Source: Burkholderiales bacterium Ga0074133
Lineage (GTDB): Bacteria; Pseudomonadota; Gammaproteobacteria; Burkholderiales; Burkholderiaceae_C
Direction of reading: 5' to 3'
DNA: 49,561 nt
Assembly (NCBI GenBank): GCA_001464865.1
Contig: LNEG01000168.1
Coordinates: forward strand, 1 to 49,561
The position numbers and the translations under genes are program-made. Positions within the stretch are counted from its first letter, which is position 1. Every line of letters begins with the position of its first letter. Shown in pieces: positions 31,896 to 40,379 of this stretch. The notes under the pieces are model-generated. The model had not been told where the DNA came from and ran no database searches. It saw only the letters and a list, made by a program, of their open reading frames with translations.

Positions 31896-33044
31896 TCAGT
31901 GGGGGGCTGGCAGCAGGGCGCGCAGTGCCTCTTGGCGCTGGGGCTGTGGCTGCCGTGCCAGCTGCCGTACGGCATCATAAAACCGCGGCCAGTCGCCGCC
32001 CTCGCGGGCGTGCAGGGCTTCGAAGGCGGGCACCAGCTCGTCGTACGCGGCCTGGGCCGCAAAGCTGGCGTTGTTGGCCCGGGCCACCCAGCGGTCGTAG
32101 CCCGCCACCTGGGCGGTGGTGGCCAGCGGGGCGGTTCCATCTTGCGGTGCAAGCCACTGCGCACGGAGCTTGGCGTAGTCGGCTCGAAAAGCTTCCATTG
32201 CTCCTGTTTTCATAGCAATAAGGGATGATTCTGCCTGGGCTTGCGGCTCATTTTTCTCATAAATGGCCTTCAGGCGGGCCCGCGCGGCCCGGGTGAGGGT
32301 GCGAAACGCATGGCGGCGCGCTTCGCTGGTGGCCGCCGCGGCGCGCGCCGGTTCGGTCGCCTGGGTGGCCAGCCACCGGGCAACGCCAATGCGCTCGACT
32401 GCCGTGGCAAACGACTCGTTGAACAGCGTGTCCCCCTCGGCATACACCACCTGGTGTGCCAGCTCGTGGAACAGCAGCCGCACAAAGTCGCCCTCGGGCC
32501 AGGCCACAAAGGTGTTGAGCAGCGGGTCTCCACCGGCCCAGTTCATGTAGCCCAGTGTGGAGTAGGCGGGTACGCCGTACACCTCTACCTCGAGGCCCTG
32601 CGCGGCCAGCTGGGCGGCTTCGGCCTGCGCATCGGCTTCGCTGAAGTAGCCCCGGTAGCCGATGCAACCGGTGACGGGAAAGCACCAGGTGTGCAGCTTC
32701 AGTTCATACGGCGGGGCGGCCACGACGTTCCACACGGCGGCGGGGCGCTGGAGGTCCGCGTAGCGGCGGTAGCTGGCGTTGTCGGGCAGGCCCAGCTCGG
32801 CCACGGCAAAGGCGCGGGCGCGCTGGGCCAGCTGCAGGCGCTCGCGCAGCGCGGGCGAGATGTCGTCGCGCGCAATCCACTGGTCGATCGGCTCGGCAGC
32901 CTGCATCAGCTGCACATGCCCGCGCAACGACTGCCAGTAGTAGCCGATGGCACCTGTGCCGCTGCCCGTGCTGGCGCAACCGGCCAGGGCCAGCGCTGTC
33001 AGGGCCAATGCCGCAAGCCTTGCGGGAGCCAGAGGAAATTGCAT
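31896..33044 (-). CDS. Predicted aminopeptidase lipoprotein (HExxH; COG4324-like)
   Basis: 382-residue envelope protein. The signal ends in LAGC with lipid Cys23. The zinc motif HELAHQ is at 193-198, with a likely third ligand in NESFAT near residue 210, and TWCFPVTGCIGYRGYFSE as the family's conserved block. Homologues are called predicted aminopeptidase; activity is unproven. Residues about 270-283 are encoded by a dispersed GCTAT/ATAGC-type repeat (32199-32235) that has entered the reading frame without breaking it. Confidence 0.88.
   Translation of the reverse strand: MQFPLAPARLAALALTALALAGCASTGSGTGAIGYYWQSLRGHVQLMQAAEPIDQWIARDDISPALRERLQLAQRARAFAVAELGLPDNASYRRYADLQRPAAVWNVVAAPPYELKLHTWCFPVTGCIGYRGYFSEADAQAEAAQLAAQGLEVEVYGVPAYSTLGYMNWAGGDPLLNTFVAWPEGDFVRLLFHELAHQVVYAEGDTLFNESFATAVERIGVARWLATQATEPARAAAATSEARRHAFRTLTRAARARLKAIYEKNEPQAQAESSLIAMKTGAMEAFRADYAKLRAQWLAPQDGTAPLATTAQVAGYDRWVARANNASFAAQAAYDELVPAFEALHAREGGDWPRFYDAVRQLARQPQPQRQEALRALLPAPH
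32199..32235. repeat. Dispersed GCTAT/ATAGC-type repeat, copy 4, inside a coding sequence
   Basis: The core GCTCCTGTTTTCATAGCAAT shares 20 of 25 bases with the reverse complement of the intergenic copy at 22621-22660. It is AT-rich against a GC-rich gene and keeps the aminopeptidase frame open. Confidence 0.55.
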
Positions 33045-33118
33045 CGGGGCAGTTTATGGGCAGATGGCAGGGCCATCGCCGCGTGGGGCTTCGCGCCGTG
33101 GCGCAGCCCATGCCTGGA

Positions 33119-33390
33119 ATGCAACACATGACCGCACATGCCACCCCTCCTGCAGCGCTGCCCGAAGGACTTTTTGCCGAAGACGCAGGTTGCCCGCGCT
33201 GCCGCTGGTGCCTGGCGCTACGATCCCGCTGTGGCCGACCGGCCCGGGCGCATCACCAGCGAGGTGGCGCGCACGCGGTCCACGTCGGCGGTATTCCTCG
33301 CCCGGTCCAGGGACCTCAAGAAGCGCGGCTGGAGGTTTGTCGGGCCTGCCCATGCCCATCTGGAAGTCTACCACGCAAGGGCTGACGCCG
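33119..33390 (+). pseudogene. tag: Remnant of DNA-3-methyladenine glycosylase I (tag) with large internal deletion
   Basis: A frame from ATG 33119/33128 gives LPEGLFAED ... PRCRWCLA, the N-terminus of Tag (RCxWC zinc region). About 100 bases on, another frame gives SRDLKKRGWRFVGP (33306-33347), the Tag C-terminal signature. In an intact gene of about 200 codons these lie some 130 residues apart, so around 300 or more bases are missing and the frames no longer join. The last Tag residues after GP are degraded. The intact enzyme removes 3-methyladenine from alkylated DNA. Confidence 0.75.
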
Positions 33391-33445
33391 GGTTGGGCAC
33401 CGCCTTGCTGCCATCGCGGCTGGGGGCGCGGCCCGACTGCAGCCC

Positions 33446-34666
33446 CTACCGCTGCATTTGTGGCCGCAGCATCCATAGCGCCCCCAGCGCCGCCAGGCCC
33501 AGCAGGGTGGTCAGCCACAGCGCGTCCGCGCCAAAGCGGTCGAGCAGCATTCCGAACAGCAGGGGCGCGAATGCCTGGGCTACGCGTGCCGGCACCATCA
33601 TCACGCCCTGCCGCGCGCCGTACCCCTGCGGGCCGAACAGCACCAGCGGCAGCGTGCCCTTGGCAATGGTGAGCACGCCATTGCCCGCGCCGTGCAGCAC
33701 CGTGAATGCTGCCGCCGCCGGTCCGCCCAGCAGCATCAGGATGCCCGCGCCCACCGGGTGCGCGGCAGCCGCCAGCTGCGCCGACACCAGCGGGTGCATG
33801 CGGCGCAGCAGTCCGAACTCGGCCAGCCTCGCCGCCACCTGTGCCGGCCCCACCAGCGCGGCCATGGCCACGGCAACCTGCAGCGATGTGCCACTGGCCT
33901 GAAGCAGCCTCGGCAGGTGCGCGGCCATGGCGGTGCTGGTGAACCAGGTCACGGCGAACACGAACGACAGCAGCAGCGTGGCCCGCAGCGTACTGGTGTG
34001 GGTGCCTGCCGCAGCCGCAGCGGGCACCGCCGCGCTGGCGCCCGGAGTGACGGGCGCAGTGCCAGAAGTCGCAGCGCCGTCATCCGCAGCGTGCGGGCCG
34101 GCCCCGCGCGGGAGCCAGCTGTTGAGCGGCACGCCCACCAGCAAGTGCAGCGCTGCCCAGCCCAGGCAGGCCCCGCGCCAGCCCCACTGTGCCTCCATCC
34201 ACGCAGACAGCGGCCACCCCACGGTGCTGGCAAAACCGGCAATCAGCGTGATGCCGGTGATGGCGTTGCGGGCCCCCTGGCCATACAGCCGCACCAGGCT
34301 GGAAAAGGCTGCCTCGTACAGGCCGGACCCCATGGCCACGCCCATGATGACCCAGGCCGCAAACAGGGTGGCCGGGCCCTGGGCCATGGCCATGCAGCCC
34401 AGCCCCGCGGCAAACACCAGGTTGGTGCCTGCCAGCACGGGGGGGCCGCCGTGCCTGTCGATGGCGCGGCCCGCCAGCGGGCCCAGCAAGGCCGACACGA
34501 TGAGTGCCACAGAAAACGCCGCGAACACGGTCGCGGTGCCCACCCCCAGGTCACGTGCCATGGGCTCGGCCAGCATGGCAGGCAGGTAGTACGAGGATGC
34601 CCACGCCAGGGTCTGGGCCGTGCCCAGCCGTGCGACGGCACCGCGCTGCCGGGGTGCAGGAGTCAT
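33446..34666 (-). CDS. MFS transporter, last gene of the arsC-arsH unit
   Basis: 406-residue major facilitator with about 12 membrane segments. There is an Ala/Pro-rich cytoplasmic loop at about residues 190-230 between the two halves, and an RAIDRHGG motif after helix 2, resembling motif A. It starts 34 bases after arsH on the same strand, which suggests arsenical efflux, as described for MFS-type ArsK/ArsJ proteins, but the sequence alone does not prove this. The product may be a generic drug-type exporter. Confidence 0.85.
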   Translation of the reverse strand: MTPAPRQRGAVARLGTAQTLAWASSYYLPAMLAEPMARDLGVGTATVFAAFSVALIVSALLGPLAGRAIDRHGGPPVLAGTNLVFAAGLGCMAMAQGPATLFAAWVIMGVAMGSGLYEAAFSSLVRLYGQGARNAITGITLIAGFASTVGWPLSAWMEAQWGWRGACLGWAALHLLVGVPLNSWLPRGAGPHAADDGAATSGTAPVTPGASAAVPAAAAAGTHTSTLRATLLLSFVFAVTWFTSTAMAAHLPRLLQASGTSLQVAVAMAALVGPAQVAARLAEFGLLRRMHPLVSAQLAAAAHPVGAGILMLLGGPAAAAFTVLHGAGNGVLTIAKGTLPLVLFGPQGYGARQGVMMVPARVAQAFAPLLFGMLLDRFGADALWLTTLLGLAALGALWMLRPQMQR

Positions 34667-34700
34667 GGGGCGGGGCCGGCGGAGCGGGCGCGGCCCAGCA

Positions 34701-35465
34701 TCACACCGCCTTCGGCAGGTTCACGCGCCGCGCCAGCGCCTCGGCGCTTTCCTTGCGCTCGCTGTAGCGGTCCACCAGGTAGGGCGCCACATCGCGGGTG
34801 AGCAGGGTGAACTTGAACAGCTCCTCCACCACGTCCACGATGCGGTCGTAGTACGCCGAGGGCTTCATCCGGTCGTCATCGCCAAACTCCTGGTAGGCCT
34901 TGGCCACCGACGACTGGTTCGGAATCGTGAGCATCCGCATCCACCGGCCCAGCACGCGCATTTGGTTCACGGCGTTGAACGACTGCGAGCCCCCGCTCAC
35001 CTGCATCACGGCCAGCGTCTTGCCCTGCGTGGGCCGGATGGCACCGACCGACAGGGGGATCCAGTCGATCTGCGTCTTCATGAGGCCCGTCATGGCGCCA
35101 TGGCGCTCGGGCGAGCACCACACCATGCCTTCGGACCACTGCGCCAGCGCGCGCAGCTCGACCACCTTGGGGTGGGTGTCGGGCGCGTCGTCCACCTGCG
35201 GCAAGCCAGCCGGGTTGAAGATGCGCACCTCGCCGCCCATGGCGGTCAGCAGGCGTGCGGCCTCTTCGGTCACCAGCCGGCTGAATGAACGCGGCCGCAG
35301 CGAGCCGTAGAGCAATACAAACCGCGGCGGGTGGGTGCTGGGCACGGCCTGCAGGTGCGCCATCAACGGTACGGCGAAGAAGGCAGGATCGAGCTGGGGC
35401 AGGTCGGTCGTAGCGTTTGCTGCCTCGGGCAGGGTGGACTCAGGCAACGCGCGCTCCCTGGGCAT
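34701..35465 (-). CDS. arsH: ArsH, NADPH-dependent FMN reductase
   Basis: 254-residue flavoprotein. [20 protein letters not shown] carries the GSLRxxSxS FMN phosphate loop, and [18 protein letters not shown] the ArsH-specific block. ArsH oxidises trivalent methylated and aromatic arsenicals to less toxic pentavalent forms and can reduce quinones or azo dyes. ATG 35465 overlaps the end of arsC by 26 bases, indicating translational coupling. Confidence 0.93.
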   Translation of the reverse strand: MPRERALPESTLPEAANATTDLPQLDPAFFAVPLMAHLQAVPSTHPPRFVLLYGSLRPRSFSRLVTEEAARLLTAMGGEVRIFNPAGLPQVDDAPDTHPKVVELRALAQWSEGMVWCSPERHGAMTGLMKTQIDWIPLSVGAIRPTQGKTLAVMQVSGGSQSFNAVNQMRVLGRWMRMLTIPNQSSVAKAYQEFGDDDRMKPSAYYDRIVDVVEELFKFTLLTRDVAPYLVDRYSERKESAEALARRVNLPKAV

Positions 35466-35865
35466 TGACCACGGCTTCACCGTCTTCCTTGGTGAAGGCA
35501 CCCTTTTGCGGCGCGGGCAGGATGTCGAGTACCTGCTCGGACGGCCGGCACAGCCGCGTGCCCAGCGGCGTGACGACGATGGGCCGGTTGATGAGGATCG
35601 GGTGCGCCAGCATGGCGTCGATGAGCTGAGCATCGGTCACGCCGGGCGCCTGGAGCCCCAGTTCTGTGAATACGGCTTCCTTGGTGCGCACCGCATCGAT
35701 CACCGGCTGGCCTGTGGCGGCGATCAGGGCCTGCAGCGTGGCGCGGTCGGGCGGGGTCTTGAGGTATTCGATGACCAGCGGCTCGATGCCGCTGTTGCGG
35801 ATCATGGCCAGCGTGTTGCGTGAGGTGCCGCACTTCGGGTTGTGATAAATCGTGATGTCGGTCAT
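35440..35865 (-). CDS. arsC: Glutaredoxin-dependent arsenate reductase ArsC
   Basis: 141-residue reductase converting arsenate to arsenite. [10 protein letters not shown] contains catalytic Cys12. Arg60, Arg94 and Arg107 fall at the same numbers as the arsenate-binding arginines of plasmid R773 ArsC, so the active site looks intact. It starts 14 bases after phnN on the same strand, which places arsenic resistance at the 3' end of the phnF-DUF1045-phnN transcript. No arsR is seen. Confidence 0.94.
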   Translation of the reverse strand: MTDITIYHNPKCGTSRNTLAMIRNSGIEPLVIEYLKTPPDRATLQALIAATGQPVIDAVRTKEAVFTELGLQAPGVTDAQLIDAMLAHPILINRPIVVTPLGTRLCRPSEQVLDILPAPQKGAFTKEDGEAVVNAQGARVA

Positions 35866-35879
35866 GGGTTTTCCAGGGG

Positions 35880-36527
35880 CTATGCCAGGAGCGCAGACGA
35901 GCGCGGGGCTTGCGGTGAAAGTGTGCCAGCGGCAGCGACCGCATGCGAGGGCATCCCGGGCCAGCCCGGCGCCTGGCGCAGCGCAGCCAGGAGTTGCTGG
36001 CCTGCATCGTGCAGCCGGTGGTCGTTGCAGATCTCGATGCGTGGCAGGCCGGGTGGCAGTGCAAAGGCCAGGGCCCGCTGCACCCGGGCCTGCACTTCGT
36101 CGGGGGTCTCGCGGCCGCGCGCCAGCAAGCGCTGTTGCAGCACCGCCGCCGAGGCCGTGATGTGCACCGGCAGCAGTGCCGGAAACGCGACCAGCGCCTG
36201 GGGCAGGTGCGCACGCGAGCCATTCACCAGTACCCATTGGCCCGTGGCCAGTGGCGCCAGTTGTGCGTGGCGGATGCCGTAACCCAGGCCATTGGCGTGC
36301 CAGTGCAGTGCAAACGCGCCTGATTTGCGCAGTGCTGCAAACGACGCGGGGGATACGCTCTCGTGCACCTCTGTGCCCGGCGCAGTGCTGGCCGCAGGGG
36401 GGCGGCTCACCGTGCGCTGCGCCCAGTGCAACGGGAAGTCTTGGGGCAGGTGGGCGCGCAGCCAGCCCAGCAGGCTGTCCTTGCCCGCGCCTGAGGGGCC
36501 CATCACATAGACCAGGCGCGCCGTCAC
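35880..36527 (-). CDS. phnN: Ribose 1,5-bisphosphate phosphokinase PhnN
   Basis: 215-residue kinase that converts ribose 1,5-bisphosphate to PRPP, the last step of the C-P lyase pathway. The P-loop GPSGAGKDS is at 10-18, and the guanylate-kinase-like fold continues with RTVSRPP and a LVNGSR segment. The ATG overlaps the DUF1045 stop by 4 bases. The C-terminal 20 residues are Ala/Ser-rich and not conserved-looking. Confidence 0.92.
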   Translation of the reverse strand: MTARLVYVMGPSGAGKDSLLGWLRAHLPQDFPLHWAQRTVSRPPAASTAPGTEVHESVSPASFAALRKSGAFALHWHANGLGYGIRHAQLAPLATGQWVLVNGSRAHLPQALVAFPALLPVHITASAAVLQQRLLARGRETPDEVQARVQRALAFALPPGLPRIEICNDHRLHDAGQQLLAALRQAPGWPGMPSHAVAAAGTLSPQAPRSSALLA

Positions 36528-37264
36528 GTCCCCATCTCCAGCTGGTCCAGCAGCACAAAGTCGGCGCCAGGCGCTGGCTCTGCAAAGATCGCCAGGCTGT
36601 TGAACTGCAGCGTGGGCAGGTCTGAAAAAAACTGCTGTGCGGCATCCAGCACCAGGTCGGCCGTGCGCGCGTCTACAAGGCCCAGGTCGCCCGTGAGCGA
36701 CATGTGAAAGCGGAACTCATCGAGCACGAAAGGGTAGCCCCATCGCTGCAGCAGTTCGTCCTGCCGGTGCGTCAGCCCGGCCGCGCGCCGCCGCGCCAGT
36801 GCAGCTTCATCCAGCGGCGCCGCCAGCGGCTGCAGTTGCGTCACGCACGCGGCTGCCACGGCCTGTACCTCTGCGTTGGCCGCATGGGAGGGCATGGGCA
36901 CCAGCGCCAGAAAGTCGTCAATGCGCTCAACCTGCAGGGGCGGCAGGGTAAACCTCTTGAGGCTGCTGGCCAGAGCCTCTACGGCATGGTGCAGGTCCAT
37001 CCAGCCGGTGCCCGGTGCCAGGGCAAACGGCGCCTTCAGGGTGCCGTGCCAGCCGTAGCGGCGCGGCGCGGCGGTGAGCCGCTGCAGGTCGGCCGGTGCC
37101 ACGCCGTGGATGTCCAGTTGCGGCAGGGGCTGCAGCTGCGCAGCGCAACGCCCCAGCCAGTGGCTGCCGGCCAGCCAGCCCAGCGTGCCGGGGCTGGGTG
37201 CGTAGTAGACCGCGTAGCGGTGGGCAGTAGCGGGCGTGTTCGGGGTGCTGGCGTCAGTGTTCAT
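36524..37264 (-). CDS. DUF1045 protein, 2H phosphoesterase fold, phosphonate-associated
   Basis: 246-residue protein of the DUF1045 family (TIGR03223-type, found in phosphonate operons). Two HxT/S motifs of the 2H phosphoesterase fold are present: YGWHGTLKAP (His73, Thr75) and FRFHMSLTG (His187, Ser189). 2H enzymes open cyclic phosphates. phnP, which opens the cyclic ribose phosphate made by C-P lyase, is missing here, so this protein is a candidate substitute. ATG 37264 overlaps the phnF stop by 11 bases; a TTG at 37273 is less likely. Confidence 0.88.
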   Translation of the reverse strand: MNTDASTPNTPATAHRYAVYYAPSPGTLGWLAGSHWLGRCAAQLQPLPQLDIHGVAPADLQRLTAAPRRYGWHGTLKAPFALAPGTGWMDLHHAVEALASSLKRFTLPPLQVERIDDFLALVPMPSHAANAEVQAVAAACVTQLQPLAAPLDEAALARRRAAGLTHRQDELLQRWGYPFVLDEFRFHMSLTGDLGLVDARTADLVLDAAQQFFSDLPTLQFNSLAIFAEPAPGADFVLLDQLEMGT

Positions 37265-38030
37265 CGTGGTCAATCGTGAGTTTCACGCGGTCGCCCGCAA
37301 ACCAGGCGCGGGCCCATTCGATCGGGGTTCCGGCGGTATCGACATTCAGGCTTTCGACCTGCAGCACAGGCCGCGCTGTGGGTTGGCGCAGCTGCGCAGC
37401 CACCTCGGCGGTGGGCAGCTCTGCGGTGATACGGCTTTCGCGGCGCGTGTAGTCGGCCACGCCGTGGGCGGCGAAGCCGGCGGTGATGGAGCCTGTTTCG
37501 CGCACCACCTGCGCAAGGTTGGCAAAACGCGGCAGCGGAAAGTACCGCTCGCTCAGGTGCAGCGGCTGGCCTTCGGCCTCGCCCATCACGCGCAGCGCCA
37601 GAAGCGGACTGCGTGCGGGCACCTGCAGTGCGCGTGCCAGCGCGGCGGTGGCGCGCACGGTGTCTTCACCCAGCACCACCAGGCTGCCGCGCAGGCCGGC
37701 CTGCGCCAGGCCCTGCTGGTGGCGCGTGCGCTTGCCCAGCACCAGGTCCACCGCGAAGTCTTCCACATACGTGCCGCTGCCCTGCGTGATGCGCACCAGC
37801 CCCTGGCTGCACAGGCTGGCCAGCGACCGGCGGATGGTGTGCCGGTTCACCCCGAACTGCTCGGCCAGTGCGTGCTCTGAAGGCAGCCGCTCGCCGGGGG
37901 CATAGGTGCCGCTGCCAATGGCGTCGGCCAGCTCGGTGGCGATGCGTGTCCAGAAGCTGTCGCGTGCCCGGCGCGGCGGTGGTGATGCAGTGTGCTGAAG
38001 CGAGGTGGAGGCAAGTGTGTTGGCTGTCAT
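37254..38030 (-). CDS. phnF: PhnF, GntR/HutC family regulator of phosphonate genes
   Basis: 258-residue regulator. The winged helix-turn-helix (about residues 25-90: RIATELADAIGSGTYAPGERLPSEHALAEQ ... VNRHTIRRSL in part) is followed by a UTRA effector domain with PLLALRVMGEAEGQPLHLSERYF. It is divergent from phnG with 75 bases between. Two matching operator candidates (38075-38089 and 44483-44497) suggest it represses both the lyase and the transport operons. It is also the first gene of the unit leading to arsC. Confidence 0.93.
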   Translation of the reverse strand: MTANTLASTSLQHTASPPPRRARDSFWTRIATELADAIGSGTYAPGERLPSEHALAEQFGVNRHTIRRSLASLCSQGLVRITQGSGTYVEDFAVDLVLGKRTRHQQGLAQAGLRGSLVVLGEDTVRATAALARALQVPARSPLLALRVMGEAEGQPLHLSERYFPLPRFANLAQVVRETGSITAGFAAHGVADYTRRESRITAELPTAEVAAQLRQPTARPVLQVESLNVDTAGTPIEWARAWFAGDRVKLTIDHDEH

Positions 38031-38074
38031 GAAACGTACATGCGCGCTCTTTAAGCTGGCGCCAGTTGTTCAAT

Positions 38075-38089
38075 TTGTCTATACAACTT
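38075..38089. promoter_or_regulatory. Candidate PhnF operator 1 (phnF-phnG)
   Basis: TTGTCTATACAACTT lies between divergent phnF and phnG. The core TGTCTATACA resembles GntR/HutC-subfamily sites. It matches the candidate upstream of phnC at 13 of 15 bases. A wider inverted repeat AGTTGT...ACAACT (38064-38088) surrounds it. Confidence 0.65.
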
Positions 38090-38105
38090 TCAGAGTACCA
38101 CTTTC

Positions 38106-38627
38106 ATGTTTCAAGCCTTTGACAACCCGGGCCCTGGCAGGCCGCTGCAGCGCGCGCAGTGGATGGCGCTGCTGGCCCGTGCGCCGCTTGGCCTGCTCGA
38201 ATCGGCCCTGCAGGACGACGTCCGCCGACCCGCCCGCTGGCTGCGTGCCCCCGAAACCGGCCTGATGATGGTGCAGGGCCGCGCGGGCGGCACTGGTGAA
38301 CGCTTCAACCTGGGCGAAGTCACGGTGACCCGATGCGCCTTGCGGGTGGAGGCGCTCTCCAAGGGAGCGGATGCCGACGATGCCACCGTGGGCGTGGCGT
38401 ATGTGCTGGGCCGCTCCCACCGCCAGGTGCAGCTGGCAGCCCTGGCCGACGCATTGCTGCAAGACCCCGCCCGCCAGACCGTACTGGATGCGCAACTGCT
38501 GGAGCCCATTCGCACCCACCTGCGCGGCGCACAGGCCACACGCCATGCCCGCGCTGCCAGTACCAAGGTGGACTTCTTCACCGTCGCCCGTGAAAGCGGC
38601 GCAGACACCGACGAGGACGACGAATGA
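38106..38627 (+). CDS. phnG: C-P lyase complex subunit PhnG
   Basis: 173-residue subunit of the PhnGHIJ core that couples phosphonate to ATP-derived ribose, giving ribose 1-phosphonate triphosphate. RAQWMALLARAP at the N-terminus, LRAPETGLMMVQGRAGGTG, and the central FNLGEVTVTRCALRV match the family. It ends with an acidic tail. The stop overlaps phnH by ATGA. First gene of a tightly overlapped operon. Confidence 0.95.
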   Translation: MFQAFDNPGPGRPLQRAQWMALLARAPLGLLESALQDDVRRPARWLRAPETGLMMVQGRAGGTGERFNLGEVTVTRCALRVEALSKGADADDATVGVAYVLGRSHRQVQLAALADALLQDPARQTVLDAQLLEPIRTHLRGAQATRHARAASTKVDFFTVARESGADTDEDDE

Positions 38628-39277
38628 ACCAACCCACCCTTGCGTCCCTGGGCGCTGGCTTTTCGACCGAGGCCTTTGGCAGTCAGGGCGTGTTTCGGTC
38701 CGTGCTGCAGGCCCTGTCCCACCCTGGCCGTCGCGTGGCGGTAGCGCATGACGCGCAAACGCCCAAGGCTGGCAACTCCGCATCAGCCGCCACGCTGTTG
38801 GCCCTGCTCGACAGCGAATGCACGCTGTGGCTGTCGCCCCGCCTCGCTGCCAGTGATGCGGCCGCATGGCTGCGGTTTCACACCGGCTGCACGCTGGTCA
38901 GCCATGCTGGCGATGCGCGCTTTGTGTGGGTCGGCGAGGGCGATGCTGCGCCCTCGCTCAGCGCCCTTGCGCAAGGCACAGACATCTATCCGGACCAGTC
39001 AGCCACCTGCGTGCTGGATGTAGCGCGCATCGATAGCGCCGCTGATGACGCAGACGCCTGGCGTCTGACCGGCCCGGGCATCCTGCACACGGCAGCGCTG
39101 CGCGTGGGCGGCCTGCCCGACGACTTCGAGCACCAGTGGGCCGCCAACCATGCCATGTTTCCGCGCGGTGTGGACGTTTTGCTGGGCACGCAGACCCACA
39201 TCGTGGGCCTTCCGCGCACGACGCGCATCGATCGCTTCTCCTTCCATACCGCTGCGCTGCACGGCGCGAAGGCCTGA
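38624..39277 (+). CDS. phnH: C-P lyase complex subunit PhnH
   Basis: 217-residue subunit of the C-P lyase core, a fold related to PLP transferases but without cofactor. FSTEAFGSQGVFRSVLQALSHPG near the start and PGPGI-type LTGPGILHTAALRV in the C-terminal half are typical. It overlaps phnG by 4 bases and is followed by phnI after one base. Confidence 0.95.
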   Translation: MNQPTLASLGAGFSTEAFGSQGVFRSVLQALSHPGRRVAVAHDAQTPKAGNSASAATLLALLDSECTLWLSPRLAASDAAAWLRFHTGCTLVSHAGDARFVWVGEGDAAPSLSALAQGTDIYPDQSATCVLDVARIDSAADDADAWRLTGPGILHTAALRVGGLPDDFEHQWAANHAMFPRGVDVLLGTQTHIVGLPRTTRIDRFSFHTAALHGAKA

Positions 39278-39278
39278 C

Positions 39279-40379
39279 ATGTACGTTGCCGTCAAGGGCG
39301 GGGAAGCCGCCATCCTCAACAGCTACCACCTGCTGGCCCTGCAGCGCCGGGGCGACGCCGCGCTGCCCGAACTGTCGTTGGACCAGATCCGGCAGCAGCT
39401 CAAGCTGGCCGTGGACCGGGTCATGACCGAAGGCTCGGTGTATGACCCTGAGCTGGCCGCACTGGCCATCAAGCAGGCGTCGGGCGATCTGGTGGAAGCC
39501 ATCTTCTTGCTGCGCGCCTACCGTGCCACGCTGCCGCGCCTGGGTACCACCTGCCCGCTGGACACCAGCCGGATGTCGCTGGACCGGCGCATTTCTGCCA
39601 CCTTCAAGGACCTGCCCGGCGGGCAGGTGCTGGGCCCCACCTACGACTACACGCAGCGCCTGCTGGACTTTACGCTGCTGGCTGAAGGCAAAGACCCGGA
39701 GGCCCGGCAGCCGCCCGGCCAGGTGCCCGCCGCGATCACGCCGCGGGTGGTCGATTTGCTCAACCACGAAGGCCTGATCGAAACGCGCCCTGTGCCGCCC
39801 GGTGACCCGATGCCTGCCGACCTCACCCGCGAGCCGCTGCGCTTTCCGGCCAACCGGGCCACGCGCCTGCAGAACCTGGCACGCGGCGACGAGGGCTTTC
39901 TGCTGGCCATGGCGTATTCCACGCAGCGCGGCTATTCGCATTCGCACCCCTTTGTGGGCGAGGTGCGCCTGGGCACGGTGGCTGTACAGATCGAACCGGA
40001 AGAGCTGGGCTTTGCCATCGACATCGGCGACATCGAAATCACCGAATGCGAGATGGTGAACCAGTTCGCGGGCAGCAAAAGCCAGCCTCCGCAGTTCACA
40101 CGCGGCTACGGTCTGGCGTTTGGCCACAGCGAGCGCAAGGCCATGGCCATGAGCCTGGTGGACCGCGCCCTGCGCGCCGATGAGCTGGGCGAGTCGGTGG
40201 AGTCCCCTGCGCAGATGCAGGAGTTTGTGCTGGGCCACAGCGACAGTCTGGAAGCGTCGGGGTTCGTGCAGCACCTGAAGCTGCCTCACTACGTGGACTT
40301 CCAGTCCGAACTGGAGCTGGTGCGAAAGATGCGCGCCGCTTCCAACTCCGTCACCACCGAACAGGGAGACGCTGCATGA
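39279..40379 (+). CDS. phnI: C-P lyase complex subunit PhnI
   Basis: 366-residue subunit carrying the nucleosidase-type activity that displaces adenine from ATP with phosphonate. It begins MYVAVKGGEAAI, as usual, with GYSHSHPFVGEVR (a His-rich block near residue 221) and ITECEMVNQFAG. It overlaps phnJ by ATGA, so translation of I and J is coupled. Confidence 0.96.
   Translation: MYVAVKGGEAAILNSYHLLALQRRGDAALPELSLDQIRQQLKLAVDRVMTEGSVYDPELAALAIKQASGDLVEAIFLLRAYRATLPRLGTTCPLDTSRMSLDRRISATFKDLPGGQVLGPTYDYTQRLLDFTLLAEGKDPEARQPPGQVPAAITPRVVDLLNHEGLIETRPVPPGDPMPADLTREPLRFPANRATRLQNLARGDEGFLLAMAYSTQRGYSHSHPFVGEVRLGTVAVQIEPEELGFAIDIGDIEITECEMVNQFAGSKSQPPQFTRGYGLAFGHSERKAMAMSLVDRALRADELGESVESPAQMQEFVLGHSDSLEASGFVQHLKLPHYVDFQSELELVRKMRAASNSVTTEQGDAA

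Noticed and set aside
38024-38041. Pho box before phnG (CTGTCAT-GAAA-CGTACAT)
   Set aside because: The first half is exact, but the second has three mismatches, and the site overlaps the phnF start codon, so I kept it only as a note.
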